Below, one piece after another: positions 1 to 7,127 of a DNA stretch of 25,143 nt; the stretch's first letter is position 1; each line of letters begins with the position of its first letter. The translations under genes were made by a program, and so were the position numbers. The notes beneath the pieces are model-generated. The model was not told the DNA's origin and made no database searches. It saw only the letters and a program-made list of their open reading frames with translations. The stretch is from JADGGV01 sp035715725 (lineage in GTDB: Bacteria; Gemmatimonadota; Gemmatimonadetes; Longimicrobiales; RSA9): NCBI GenBank assembly GCA_035715725.1, contig DASTKT010000129.1, positions 1 through 25,143 of the forward strand, written 5' to 3'.

Positions 1-440
1 CGGCGCACGTTTCACTGTCGCTTCGCCTGGCGGCTCGCGCACGCTCGCTGCGCTCGCTGTAGCGGCCTTCGGCCGCGGGAACGGCCATACCGCTGGCTAG
101 GCCGGCGCCGGGTTCGCGGGCGGGAGCGTGGCGGCCGAGGCGAACGGCGGGTAAACGGATCGGGCACGGGAACGGGCAGGGGTACGGGTACGAATGTCGA
201 AGCACGGGGAGCGGCGGCACCGCGAGGCCGCGTGCGGACGCCGCGCTGGCGGCCCCGCGAGCCCGCGAGAGGGCGCCGCACCGGCGGCCCTACACCTCGC
301 GGCGCGCAGCGCCGCTACAGCCGCGCAGACGGCGTGCGCTCGCCGCAGGCGAGCGACAGCGCAGCGTGCGTGGCGCGCAGCGCCACGACAGTGAAACGTG
401 CGCGAGCCGCAGGCGAGCGACAGCCCGCCCCGCGGGCGTG
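1..440. repeat. Gene-free GC-rich repeat island
   Basis: No convincing gene lies here; open frames exist only because stop codons are rare at this GC, and their translations are arginine/alanine/proline-rich with no domain. Visible structure: a 19-bp direct repeat gccgcaggcgagcgacagc at 342-360 and 406-424, with a slightly diverged inverted copy around 17-34. A 17-bp perfect inverted repeat pairs 4-20 with 386-402 (cgacagtgaaacgtgcg on one side). A hairpin sits at 337-355 (8-bp stem, GCA loop) and another at 62-76 (6-bp stem, TTC loop). Repeated hairpin-bearing units in both orientations resemble REP-type dispersed palindromic elements. Whether the units recur elsewhere in the genome cannot be seen here. 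Confidence 0.6.
162..191. repeat. Degenerate tandem hexamer (GGGNAC)5
   Basis: Five consecutive hexamers, gggcac gggaac gggcag gggtac gggtac, share a GGG start and vary mainly at the fourth base. The tract sits inside the gene-free island upstream of the response regulator. It is the same style of degenerate hexamer array as the CGCATC/CGCATT tract near 2061, although the unit is different. No coding role is apparent. Confidence 0.65.
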
Positions 441-463
441 CGGCGGCGCCTTCGGCGCCGCCG
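441..463. other. Strong hairpin, 10-bp stem
   Basis: The arms 441-450 and 454-463 are perfectly complementary (cggcggcgcc / gcgccgccg plus closing pair) around a TTC loop. It abuts the 14-bp palindrome that starts at 463. It could end a transcript entering from the left, but there is no T-run after it, so the role is open. Confidence 0.55.
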
Positions 464-476
464 GGTCACGTGACCC
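463..476. promoter_or_regulatory. 14-bp perfect palindrome, candidate operator
   Basis: The bases gggtcacgtgaccc read identically on both strands. The palindrome lies about 71 bp before the ATG of the response regulator at 548, in the only intergenic stretch upstream of that gene. Its size, perfect symmetry and position fit a dimeric regulator's operator, perhaps autoregulation by the LuxR-type protein. This role is inferred from position only; no matching second site was noticed in the window. Confidence 0.4.
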
Positions 477-547
477 ATCTTCCCCCTTCCCTCACCCCTT
501 AACTTCCTCGGCGGATACCCAACCGCTTCCACCCAGGACGGACGGCC

Positions 548-1171
548 ATGCCCCGCATCCTTCTGGTCGAAGACAGCCCGGACATCGCCGAGGCGCTGCA
601 GCGCAACCTCGAGCTGGACGGCTACGAGGTCGTGCTGGCCACGCGGGCGGCGCACGCGCTCCCGCTCGTGTCCAGCTTCAAGCCCGCGCTCGTGGTGCTG
701 GACCTCGGGCTGCCGGACCGGGACGGCTACACGGTGCTGCAGGAGCTGCGCACGCGCGGCGAGCAGTGCCCGGTGCTGATCCTGTCGGCGCGCAGCCTGG
801 AGGCGGACAAGCTGCAGGGGTTCCGGCTCGGCGCGGACGACTACGTCACGAAGCCGTTCAGCATCATGGAGCTGCTGGCCCGCATCGCGGCGCTGCTGCG
901 GCGCGCGGCCAAGCCCGCGGCCGCGGCGGCGTCGAACGGGCAGGTCCGCGCCGCCGCGCTCTCGGATGACGAGCTGCGCGAGCGCTTCGGGCTGACCGCG
1001 CGCCAGATCGCGGTGACGCGGCTGCTGGGAGAGGGGTGCAGCAACGCGGAGATCGCGAAGCGCCTGTCGGTCAGCTACTTCACCGCCCGCAACCACACCG
1101 AGCAGGTCCTCTCGAAGCTGGGCGTCTCGACGCGGGCGGCGGTCGGCGCGGTGCTCTTCGGCGGAGGTTGA
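548..1171 (+). CDS. Response regulator, receiver + LuxR-type HTH
   Basis: A 207-residue DNA-binding response regulator, expected to be phosphorylated by the kinase encoded directly after it. The receiver domain covers about residues 1-122: acidic pocket E8/D9, phospho-acceptor D52 in VVLDLGLP, switch S80 and the conserved K102 in TKPF. The KPF-x-ME-LLARI-LLRR stretch is typical of OmpR-type receivers. The output domain (about 145-205) is instead a LuxR/NarL-type helix-turn-helix, with GLTARQIAVTRLLGEG and SNAEIAKRLSVS. So the protein joins an OmpR-like receiver to a NarL-like output across a short Ala-rich linker (about 123-132). The ATG start is supported by AGGACGG seven bases upstream. The stop at 1169-1171 touches the GTG of the kinase, so the two genes form one operon. 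A perfect palindrome sits 71 bp upstream. The target genes are unknown. Confidence 0.9.
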   Translation: MPRILLVEDSPDIAEALQRNLELDGYEVVLATRAAHALPLVSSFKPALVVLDLGLPDRDGYTVLQELRTRGEQCPVLILSARSLEADKLQGFRLGADDYVTKPFSIMELLARIAALLRRAAKPAAAAASNGQVRAAALSDDELRERFGLTARQIAVTRLLGEGCSNAEIAKRLSVSYFTARNHTEQVLSKLGVSTRAAVGAVLFGGG

Positions 1172-1972
1172 GTGCACCCGGCGCTGCTGATCCCGGCGTC
1201 GGGCTTCGTCGGCTTCGCGCTCGCACTCCCCGCGCTCGCGGCCTGGGCCCGCCGGCGCGAGGCGGCGCGCTTCGCCCGGGAGGTGGTGGCCGGCCTCTCC
1301 CACGACCTGCGCACGCCGCTCACGCAGATCCTCATGCTGAGCGAGATGCTGCTCCTCCGGCGCGAGCGTAGCGACGAGGAGCGCGAGCGCTGGCTCGGCG
1401 TCATCGGCCGGGAGGCGCGCGCCCTCTCCGACCGCGTCGACGAGCTCGTCTTCTTCGCCCACAGCCGGCGCTCGCCGCTCGTCGTCGTGCCCAGCCCCAC
1501 GGAGCTGGCGCCGCTCGTGCGCGACGTCGCGGCGGCCGCCGCCGTCACCGCCGCGGGCCGCCACATGACCGTCGAGGCCGGCCCCCTCGCCGACGTGGAC
1601 GCCCGCGTGGACGCGCACGCCCTCCGCCACGCCCTCCTCAACCTGGTCGCCAACGCCCTCCGCTTCGGTCCCGACGGCCAGCTCGTGCGCATCGCGCTGG
1701 AGGCCGACGGCGGGGACGCCGTGCTCACCGTCGCGGACCAGGGGCCCGGCATCCCCGCGCGAGACCGCCGCCGGGTCTGGCAGCCGTTCACCCGCCTGCG
1801 CGCCGGCGCCGGCCGCGCCGACGGCGGTGCCGGCCTCGGCCTGGCCGTGGTCCGCGCCATCGTCGCCGCCCACGGCGGCTCCGTCGAGGTCGACGATGCC
1901 CCCGGCGGCGGCGCCCGTTTCCGGGTCCGGATCCCGCGCAGCCCGCGGGCAACGGGCCTGCCGGGGACCTGA
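1172..1972 (+). CDS. Membrane-anchored sensor histidine kinase, no sensor domain
   Basis: A 266-residue histidine kinase. One hydrophobic segment at about residues 5-25 should anchor it in the inner membrane, and the rest is cytoplasmic. The H-box is LSHDLRTPL with phospho-acceptor H44. The ATPase domain shows the N-box (HALLNLVANALRFG), G1 (VADQGPGIP), F-box (WQPFTR) and G2 (GAGLGLAVV). There is no room for a periplasmic or PAS input domain, so the signal must come through the membrane helix, a partner, or the dimer itself. The GTG start follows the regulator's TGA without a gap, with GGAGG four bases upstream, so translation is probably coupled. It is presumably the partner of the preceding response regulator. 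All catalytic boxes are intact. The region after its stop is the hexamer-rich island. Confidence 0.88.
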   Translation: MHPALLIPASGFVGFALALPALAAWARRREAARFAREVVAGLSHDLRTPLTQILMLSEMLLLRRERSDEERERWLGVIGREARALSDRVDELVFFAHSRRSPLVVVPSPTELAPLVRDVAAAAAVTAAGRHMTVEAGPLADVDARVDAHALRHALLNLVANALRFGPDGQLVRIALEADGGDAVLTVADQGPGIPARDRRRVWQPFTRLRAGAGRADGGAGLGLAVVRAIVAAHGGSVEVDDAPGGGARFRVRIPRSPRATGLPGT

Positions 1973-2491
1973 TCCCGGATCAAGACGGTCCCTCCGTCCA
2001 TCCCGCTCCGCCTCCCCCTCCGCCTCCGCCCCCGCCCCCGCCTCCGCCTCCGGCAGTTCCCGCATCCGCATCCGCATTCGCATTCGATCCGTTCCCAAGC
2101 ACTGCGGGCCCGTCGAGGAACGACCGGGATGCGAATGCGAGGGCGAATGCGATGCAGGCGCCCCCGCCGCCGCGAATGCGGATGCGGGCACCCCCGACCG
2201 CGGATGCGAAACCGGCCGGGCCTGCGGCTCCGACCGCGGGATCGGCCTCGGAGGCGGGGGGGCGCGGAGGCGGAGGGGGACGAACGGCCGGATTCGGATC
2301 GCGAATCGCGCCGTTTCCCGTCGCTCGTCCGCGTTCGCGACCATCGTCGATCAGTGGTGCATCCGACCCGGATCGGCCGACCCATGTGGGGGGATCGCGC
2401 CGGGAGTATCCTCGTCGCGTCCGAAAAGACGCGGCGCTGGGCCCGCTGGGCCAGCCCGATTGGCCGACAGATAAGAGGAGAGGAGACTCCA
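1973..2491. repeat. Structured intergenic island with nested inverted hexamer repeats
   Basis: This 519-bp stretch has no credible gene. It opens with CCTCCG/CCGCCC-type repeats (about 2007-2053), then a tandem array cgcatc cgcatc cgcatt cgcatt (2061-2084). Downstream come inverted copies of both: gcgaatgcggatgcgg at 2172-2187 is the perfect complement of 2066-2081 (16 bp), and gcggaggcggagggg at 2264-2278 is the perfect complement of 2015-2029 (15 bp). The pairs nest, so the transcript or single strand could form one long imperfect stem-loop spanning 2015-2278. Additional GCGAATGC words lie at 2131-2152. From about 2300 to 2491 the sequence looks ordinary and ends in the purine-rich ribosome-binding site of the next gene. 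No clear promoter was found. Confidence 0.6.
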
Positions 2492-3337
2492 ATGCATTCC
2501 AAGAAGTCCAGGCTTCGGATCCCATCGCCGCGGTTCTTGCTGATCGCGGCGCTGCTGGCGCCGGTGGTCGGTGCGTGCGAGGACGGCGTCGGCGGCGAGG
2601 CGCCGTCGGGGCGGGTGTACGGGACGGCGGTGGCGCTGGGCGCCGGGACGGCGCGCACGTACGTGGAGCTGAAGGACGGCGACCCGGTCGAGGTGGGGCT
2701 CGCGATCAGCGAGAGCGCACTGCAGAACCTCCCTGCCGGGACCCACGACGGCACGGGGCACATGAACATGTTCGAGTACATCCTGGCGCTCCCGGCGGAG
2801 GCGGGGAAGACGCCGTTCAAGTTCGTGGAGCTGGACTGGAACCCGATGGGCCACGAGCCGCCCGGGATCTACGACAAGCCGCACTTCGACATGCACTTCT
2901 ACACGATCACGAAGGCCGAGCGGGACGCGATCGACCCGAGCGATCCGGCCTACGCGCAGAAGGCGGGCAACCTCCCGGCGGCGGAGATGATGCCGCAGGG
3001 CTACGTCGCGCCGAACGTGCTGGCGGGCGCGCCGCCGGCGGCGGTGGCGGTGCCGCGCATGGGGATGCACTGGCTGGACGTCGCCTCGCCCGAGCTGCAC
3101 GGCGAGCTGTTCACGAAGACGCTGATCGTCGGCTCGTGGGACGGGAAGCGGACCTTCATCGAGCCGATGATCACGAAGGCGTACCTCGAGTCGAAGCCGG
3201 ATTTCTCGGCGCAGATCCCGGCGATCCAGCGGTACGGCACGCCGGGCTTCTACCCGGGCGCGTACAGCATCCGCTGGGACGCGCAGGCCGGGGAATGGCG
3301 GATCGCGCTGACGCAGATGGTGAAGCGCGACAACTGA
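2492..3337 (+). CDS. TTHB210-like (DUF5602) lipoprotein
   Basis: A 281-residue predicted lipoprotein. Residues 1-28 are a signal peptide (basic start, hydrophobic FLLIAALLAPVVG), with a lipobox ending at C29 (VGAC), so the mature protein should be lipid-anchored at the envelope. The body resembles the TTHB210-like/DUF5602 family, recalled from the conserved block around MNMFEYILALP, FKFVELDWNPMGHEPPGIY and PHFDMHFY. Several histidines sit in that conserved block or nearby (H121, H131, H135, H193, H203) and could bind a metal, but this is not established. The Thermus prototype is linked to an extracytoplasmic sigma factor system; no such genes are adjacent here. The start is well supported: GAGGAGAGGAG lies 5-16 bases before the ATG, and in-frame starts further upstream run through repeat DNA. 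It appears to be a single-gene unit followed by a strong hairpin. Function unknown. Confidence 0.8.
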   Translation: MHSKKSRLRIPSPRFLLIAALLAPVVGACEDGVGGEAPSGRVYGTAVALGAGTARTYVELKDGDPVEVGLAISESALQNLPAGTHDGTGHMNMFEYILALPAEAGKTPFKFVELDWNPMGHEPPGIYDKPHFDMHFYTITKAERDAIDPSDPAYAQKAGNLPAAEMMPQGYVAPNVLAGAPPAAVAVPRMGMHWLDVASPELHGELFTKTLIVGSWDGKRTFIEPMITKAYLESKPDFSAQIPAIQRYGTPGFYPGAYSIRWDAQAGEWRIALTQMVKRDN

Positions 3338-3351
3338 GGCGGAGCGGGGTG

Positions 3352-3392
3352 GACGGCGCGGCGGTTCCCGGACCGGGGGCCGCCGCGCCGTC
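3352..3392 (+). terminator. Terminator-like hairpin after the DUF5602 gene
   Basis: Arms 3352-3364 and 3380-3392 are perfectly complementary over 13 bp (gacggcgcggcgg), with a 15-base loop. The hairpin starts 15 bases after the TGA of the lipoprotein gene and precedes the likely promoter of the next gene. There is no long T-run, only a mixed gcgttcctgcatgttt stretch, as is common in GC-rich genomes. Confidence 0.6.
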
Positions 3393-3417
3393 GCGTTCCT
3401 GCATGTTTCCGCCGGAC

Positions 3418-3446
3418 TTGCCGATACCTCACCTCAGGGGCATTCT
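3418..3446 (+). promoter_or_regulatory. Candidate sigma70-type promoter for the hybrid kinase
   Basis: TTGCCG (3418-3423) and CATTCT (3441-3446) are 17 bp apart and keep the important -35 TTG and the -10 A2 and T6. It lies after the hairpin and before the kinase start. The match is modest, so this is tentative. Confidence 0.3.
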
Positions 3447-3535
3447 TGCAGGAGCGGCCGTTCGCCGAGGATGGGGGACGGCGGCCCGCCCGACATCCCA
3501 GCCGCCAATCCGAGATCGACGTGCACTCCACAGCA

Positions 3536-6226
3536 ATGGCTCGCGACGCCAGCGACCTGCGGCCGCCCGCCGGGTCGGCCGAACGCGAAAGCGCATCGGC
3601 CGGGGACGCGCCGCCCGACGCGTACCGGCTGCTGTTCGAGCGCAATCCGACGCCGATGTGGGTGCTCGACCGGGAGACGCTCGCGTTCCTGGCGGTGAAC
3701 GACGCGGCCGTCGCCCGCTACGGGTATTCCCGCGAGGAGCTCCTGGGGCTGACGCTGGCGGCGCTGCGTCCGGAGGCGGACGCGGAGGAGGCGCCGCGGC
3801 GGATGGTGCACCGGCGGAAGGACGGCACGAGACTGCACGTCGAGGTCGGCGGCCACGAGCTGGAGTGGGCCGGGCGGCCGGCGCGGCTGGAAGTGGCGCT
3901 GGACGTGACGGATCGGGTCCGGGCCGAGCGGGCGCTGCGGGGAGCGGAAGATCGGCTGCGGCTGCTGGCGGAGAGCGTGCCGCAGGGGCTGTGGATCGGC
4001 GCCGCGGACGCGCCCGCGCCGATGTACATCAGCCCGGGCCTGGAGCGGATCTGGGGGATCCCGGCCGAGGAGGTGCTGGCGAACCCGTCGCGGTGGGTGG
4101 ACGGCGTGCACCCGGAGGACCGGGAGCGGGTGCTCGCGGCGGTGACGCGGAACCGCGACGCCGCGTTCGAGGTGGAGTACCGCGTGGTGCGGCCGGACGG
4201 CGAAGTCCGCTGGGTGCACGACCGCGGCTTTCCGGCGCGCGACGACAGCGGCGGCCTGTACCGCGTGGCCGGCATGGTGGAGGACATCACCGAGCGGAAG
4301 CGCGCGGAGGCGGCGCTGCGGGAGAGCGAGCAGCGCTTCCGCACGATCTTCGAGCAGGCGCGCATCGGGATCGCGCTGTCCGGGATGGATGGCCGGCTGG
4401 TGGACTGCAACCCGGCGCTGGAGGAGATGCTCGGCTACTCCCGCGAGGAGCTGGCCCGCATCCACTTCAGCGAGCTGACGGTGCCGGAGGACCTGCCGGG
4501 CGAGCTGGAGCTGGCCGGCGAGCTCCTCCGGGGCGAGCGCGACGGCTACGGCATCGCGAAGCGCTACGTGCGCAAGGACGGCGACGTGATCCGCGGGCAC
4601 CTGACGCTCTCTCTGATCCGGCGCCCGGACGGTCTCCCCGAATACGTCATCGCGCTCGTGGAGGACGTCTCGGAGCGGAAGCGCATGGAGGACGCGCTGC
4701 GGGCGAGCGAGGAGCGCTTCCGCGCGCTGATCGAGAACGCGTCGGACACGGTCGGCATCGTCGGCATCGACGGCCGGCTGCTGTACGCCAGCCCGGCGGC
4801 CGGCCGGATGCTCGGCTACGCGCAGGACGAGCTGCTCGGCACGCCGGCCCTGGACATGGTCCACCCGGACGATGTCGCCGTGGTCGACGCCATGCTGCGG
4901 CGCGTCGTCGCGGAGCCGGGTGAGGTCGTGACCGCGGAGTTCCGCGTCCGGCACGGCGACGGGAGCTGGCGCTGGTTCGAGGGGTTGGCGTCGAACCGGC
5001 TCGAGGATGCCCGCGTGGGCGGGATCGTCGTGAACGCGCGGGACGTGACGGAACGGCGTCGCCTGGAAGAGCAGTTGCTGCAGGCGCAGAAGATGGAGGC
5101 GGTCGGGCGGCTGGCCGGCGGCGTGGCGCACGACTTCAACAACCTGCTGACGGGGATCAAGGGGTACGCGGCGCTGCTGCGGGAGCAGGTCCACGAGCGC
5201 GATCCGCTGCGCGAGGATGTCGAGGACCTGCTGCGGATCGCGGACCGCGCGGGCGCGCTGACGCGGCAGCTCCTGGCGTTCAGCCGCCGCCAGGTGCTGC
5301 AGCCGCAGGTGCTGGACCTGGGCGCGGTCGTCGGCGGGATGGAGAAGATGCTGCGCCGGCTGATCGGCGAGGACGTGCAGCTCGAGGTGGCGGCGGAGGA
5401 CGGGCTGTGGGCCGTCAAGGCGGACCCCGGTCAGGTCGAGCAGCTCATCCTGAACCTGGCGGTCAACGCGCGCGACGCCATGCCGGGCGGCGGCACGCTC
5501 TGGATCGAGACGCGCAACGCGCGGGTCGGCCCGGTCGAGGCGGAGGCGCGGCCGGACCTGCCCCCCGGCTCGTACGTGCTGCTCGTGGTCCGTGATACCG
5601 GCCCCGGCATCCCGCGGGAGCACATCCCGTTCATCTTCGAGCCGTTCTACACGACGAAGGAGCACGGCAAGGGCACCGGCCTCGGCCTCGCCATGGTCTA
5701 CGGCGTGGTCAAGCAGTCCGGCGGCCACATCTACGCCGACAACGAGCCCGGCCGCGGCGCGAGCTTCCGCGTGTTCCTGCCGAAGGTCGACGGCCGCCCC
5801 GAGTACGAGCCCGGCCGGCGGGACGAGCCCGTCGGCTGCGGCGGCGGCGAGACGATCCTGCTGGTGGAGGACGAGGTCGCGGTGCGCGGGCTGGCCCGGC
5901 GCGTCCTCGAGCGGACCGGCTACACCGTGCTGGAGGCGGAGGACGGCGAGAAGGCGCTGAGGCTGGCCGAGGCACACGCCGGCCCGATCGACCTGCTCCT
6001 CACCGACGTGGTCATGCCGCGCATGGGCGGCCGTGCGCTCGCCGAGCGGCTGGCCCGCTCCCGGCCCGGGCTGCGCATCGTCTTCATGTCCGGCTACTCC
6101 GAGGAGCTGGTCGCCGCGCAGGGGCTCGTCGAGCACAAACCGCTGCTGGAGAAGCCGTTCTCGCCGGACGGGCTGGCGGCGCGCGTGCGCCTGGCGCTGG
6201 ACGCGGCGACGCCGGCGCGGGCGTGA
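3536..6226 (+). CDS. Hybrid sensor histidine kinase, four PAS domains + receiver
   Basis: An approximately 896-residue soluble hybrid kinase; no membrane segment or signal peptide is visible. Four PAS/PAC units follow one another at about residues 28-135, 140-260, 265-385 and 394-515; the later ones end in typical DITERKRAE, DVSERKRME and DVTERRRLE connectors. The dimerisation domain has the NtrB-like H-box GGVAHDFNNLL with H532. The ATPase domain shows NLAVNARDAMP, RDTGPGIP, FEPFYTTK and GTGLGLAMVYG. A C-terminal receiver has acidic residues in LLVEDE, phospho-acceptor D824 (LLTDVVMP) and K873 (LEKPF). Such proteins sense cytoplasmic cues through PAS and pass phosphate on through the attached receiver, usually via an Hpt protein or a separate regulator; none is adjacent. 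The start is uncertain: the frame is open from a TTG at 3446, a GTG at 3521 has a weak GAGA upstream, and ATG 3536 has no good ribosome-binding site. The domains are unaffected. Confidence 0.88.
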   Translation: MARDASDLRPPAGSAERESASAGDAPPDAYRLLFERNPTPMWVLDRETLAFLAVNDAAVARYGYSREELLGLTLAALRPEADAEEAPRRMVHRRKDGTRLHVEVGGHELEWAGRPARLEVALDVTDRVRAERALRGAEDRLRLLAESVPQGLWIGAADAPAPMYISPGLERIWGIPAEEVLANPSRWVDGVHPEDRERVLAAVTRNRDAAFEVEYRVVRPDGEVRWVHDRGFPARDDSGGLYRVAGMVEDITERKRAEAALRESEQRFRTIFEQARIGIALSGMDGRLVDCNPALEEMLGYSREELARIHFSELTVPEDLPGELELAGELLRGERDGYGIAKRYVRKDGDVIRGHLTLSLIRRPDGLPEYVIALVEDVSERKRMEDALRASEERFRALIENASDTVGIVGIDGRLLYASPAAGRMLGYAQDELLGTPALDMVHPDDVAVVDAMLRRVVAEPGEVVTAEFRVRHGDGSWRWFEGLASNRLEDARVGGIVVNARDVTERRRLEEQLLQAQKMEAVGRLAGGVAHDFNNLLTGIKGYAALLREQVHERDPLREDVEDLLRIADRAGALTRQLLAFSRRQVLQPQVLDLGAVVGGMEKMLRRLIGEDVQLEVAAEDGLWAVKADPGQVEQLILNLAVNARDAMPGGGTLWIETRNARVGPVEAEARPDLPPGSYVLLVVRDTGPGIPREHIPFIFEPFYTTKEHGKGTGLGLAMVYGVVKQSGGHIYADNEPGRGASFRVFLPKVDGRPEYEPGRRDEPVGCGGGETILLVEDEVAVRGLARRVLERTGYTVLEAEDGEKALRLAEAHAGPIDLLLTDVVMPRMGGRALAERLARSRPGLRIVFMSGYSEELVAAQGLVEHKPLLEKPFSPDGLAARVRLALDAATPARA

Positions 6227-6261
6227 GCCGCGGCCTCGTCGAGGTTGAACGGCGCCGCGGC
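6227..6261 (+). terminator. Possible hairpin after the hybrid kinase
   Basis: The 8-bp word gccgcggc occurs at 6227-6234, directly after the kinase stop, and again at 6254-6261. Because the word is self-complementary, the two copies can pair, and a small ctcgtcgag stem lies inside. No T-run follows. It sits in the only gap between the kinase and the transpeptidase gene. Confidence 0.35.
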
Positions 6262-6296
6262 CCGCATTAGCGTTCGGCGTACAGGGGGGAAGACCG

Positions 6297-7121
6297 ATGC
6301 GTCTGGCCGCGTTCCGAGCCGCTGTCGCGCTGCTCCTGGCCGTTTCCGGCCTCGGGCTCGGGACCGGTGCGGCCGTCGCCCAGGCGGCGGCGGTCGCGGC
6401 GGCGGACGCCGCCCCGCCCGCCCCGGCCGCCGCGCGGGTGGACTCCTCGGCGGCCTCGCTCCCGGCGCCGCGCAGCCCGGCCGGCCTGCGCGCCTACCGC
6501 GCCGCCCTCTCCGCCACCGCGCTGCGCATCGCGGTCTCCTCCGAGGAGCGCCAGCTCTGGCTGCTGCGCGGCGACCGCGTGCTGTTCACGGCGTACGTCG
6601 CCGTCGGCAGCGGCGCGGACTTCACGTTCGGCGGGCGGCGCTTCCACTTCGAGACGCCGCGCGGCGTGCGGCACGTGCTCGAGAAACGCGTCGCCCCGGT
6701 CTGGACGGTGCCGGACTGGCACTACTACGAGCGCGCCGCCGCGGAAGACCTCCCGCTGGTGCGGATGGTGGCCGGCCGCAGCTATCCGTTGTCCGACGGC
6801 ACGTCCCTCGAGGTGCGCGGCCGGCAGGTCGGCCGCGTCGACGCCGGCGGCGACTTCTGGCCGATCGACCCGGGGCTCGAGATCCTCCTCGACGGCAAGC
6901 TCTACATGCCTCCCGCCGGCAGCGCGCAACGCCGCGTCCCCGGCGCGCTCGGCCCGTTCGGCCTCGCCATGGGCAACGGCTACCTGATCCACGGCGTCCA
7001 CGAGTACGACGCCGACTCCGTCGGCCAGGCCGTCAGCCACGGCTGCGTGCGCATGGCCAACGACGACCTCGAGCGGCTGTTCGGGATGGTCCCGGTGGGA
7101 ACGGCCGTCTACATCTTCTGA
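6297..7121 (+). CDS. Secreted L,D-transpeptidase (YkuD family)
   Basis: A 274-residue envelope enzyme that should form 3-3 peptidoglycan cross-links or attach proteins to peptidoglycan. A signal peptide covers about residues 1-30 (hydrophobic ALLLAVSGLGLG, then an Ala-rich cleavage region), followed by a short Ala/Pro linker. The YkuD fold runs from about residue 75 to the end. The catalytic signature is present: IHGVHE, then 16 residues on SHGCVRM with nucleophile C250 and H248. A stretch of about 90 residues between the first strands (RSGxxFTFGG-type region) and the active site is longer than in minimal YkuD domains. The ATG start has AGGGGGGA six bases upstream. It is convergent with the LytTR regulator: only six bases separate the two stop codons, leaving no space for a separate terminator. 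Substrate specificity cannot be read from the sequence. Confidence 0.88.
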   Translation: MRLAAFRAAVALLLAVSGLGLGTGAAVAQAAAVAAADAAPPAPAAARVDSSAASLPAPRSPAGLRAYRAALSATALRIAVSSEERQLWLLRGDRVLFTAYVAVGSGADFTFGGRRFHFETPRGVRHVLEKRVAPVWTVPDWHYYERAAAEDLPLVRMVAGRSYPLSDGTSLEVRGRQVGRVDAGGDFWPIDPGLEILLDGKLYMPPAGSAQRRVPGALGPFGLAMGNGYLIHGVHEYDADSVGQAVSHGCVRMANDDLERLFGMVPVGTAVYIF

Positions 7122-7127
7122 GTCGTA

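Noticed and set aside
1964..1992. Small hairpin across the stop of the first histidine kinase (gggacc/ggtccc with an inner gatcc dyad)
   Set aside because: The 6-bp stem is short for this composition and there is no T-run; too weak to call a terminator.
290..2344. Very long open frames antisense or out of frame to clear genes (for example 290-2344 minus, 2152-4923 plus, 3434-6136 minus)
   Set aside because: Stop codons are rare at this GC. The translations are Arg/Ala/Pro/Gly-rich without domains, and each overlaps a gene with clear motifs.
3446..3535. TTG at 3446 as the start of the hybrid kinase
   Set aside because: It overlaps the likely -10 box, lacks a good ribosome-binding site, and the added residues are low complexity before the first PAS domain.
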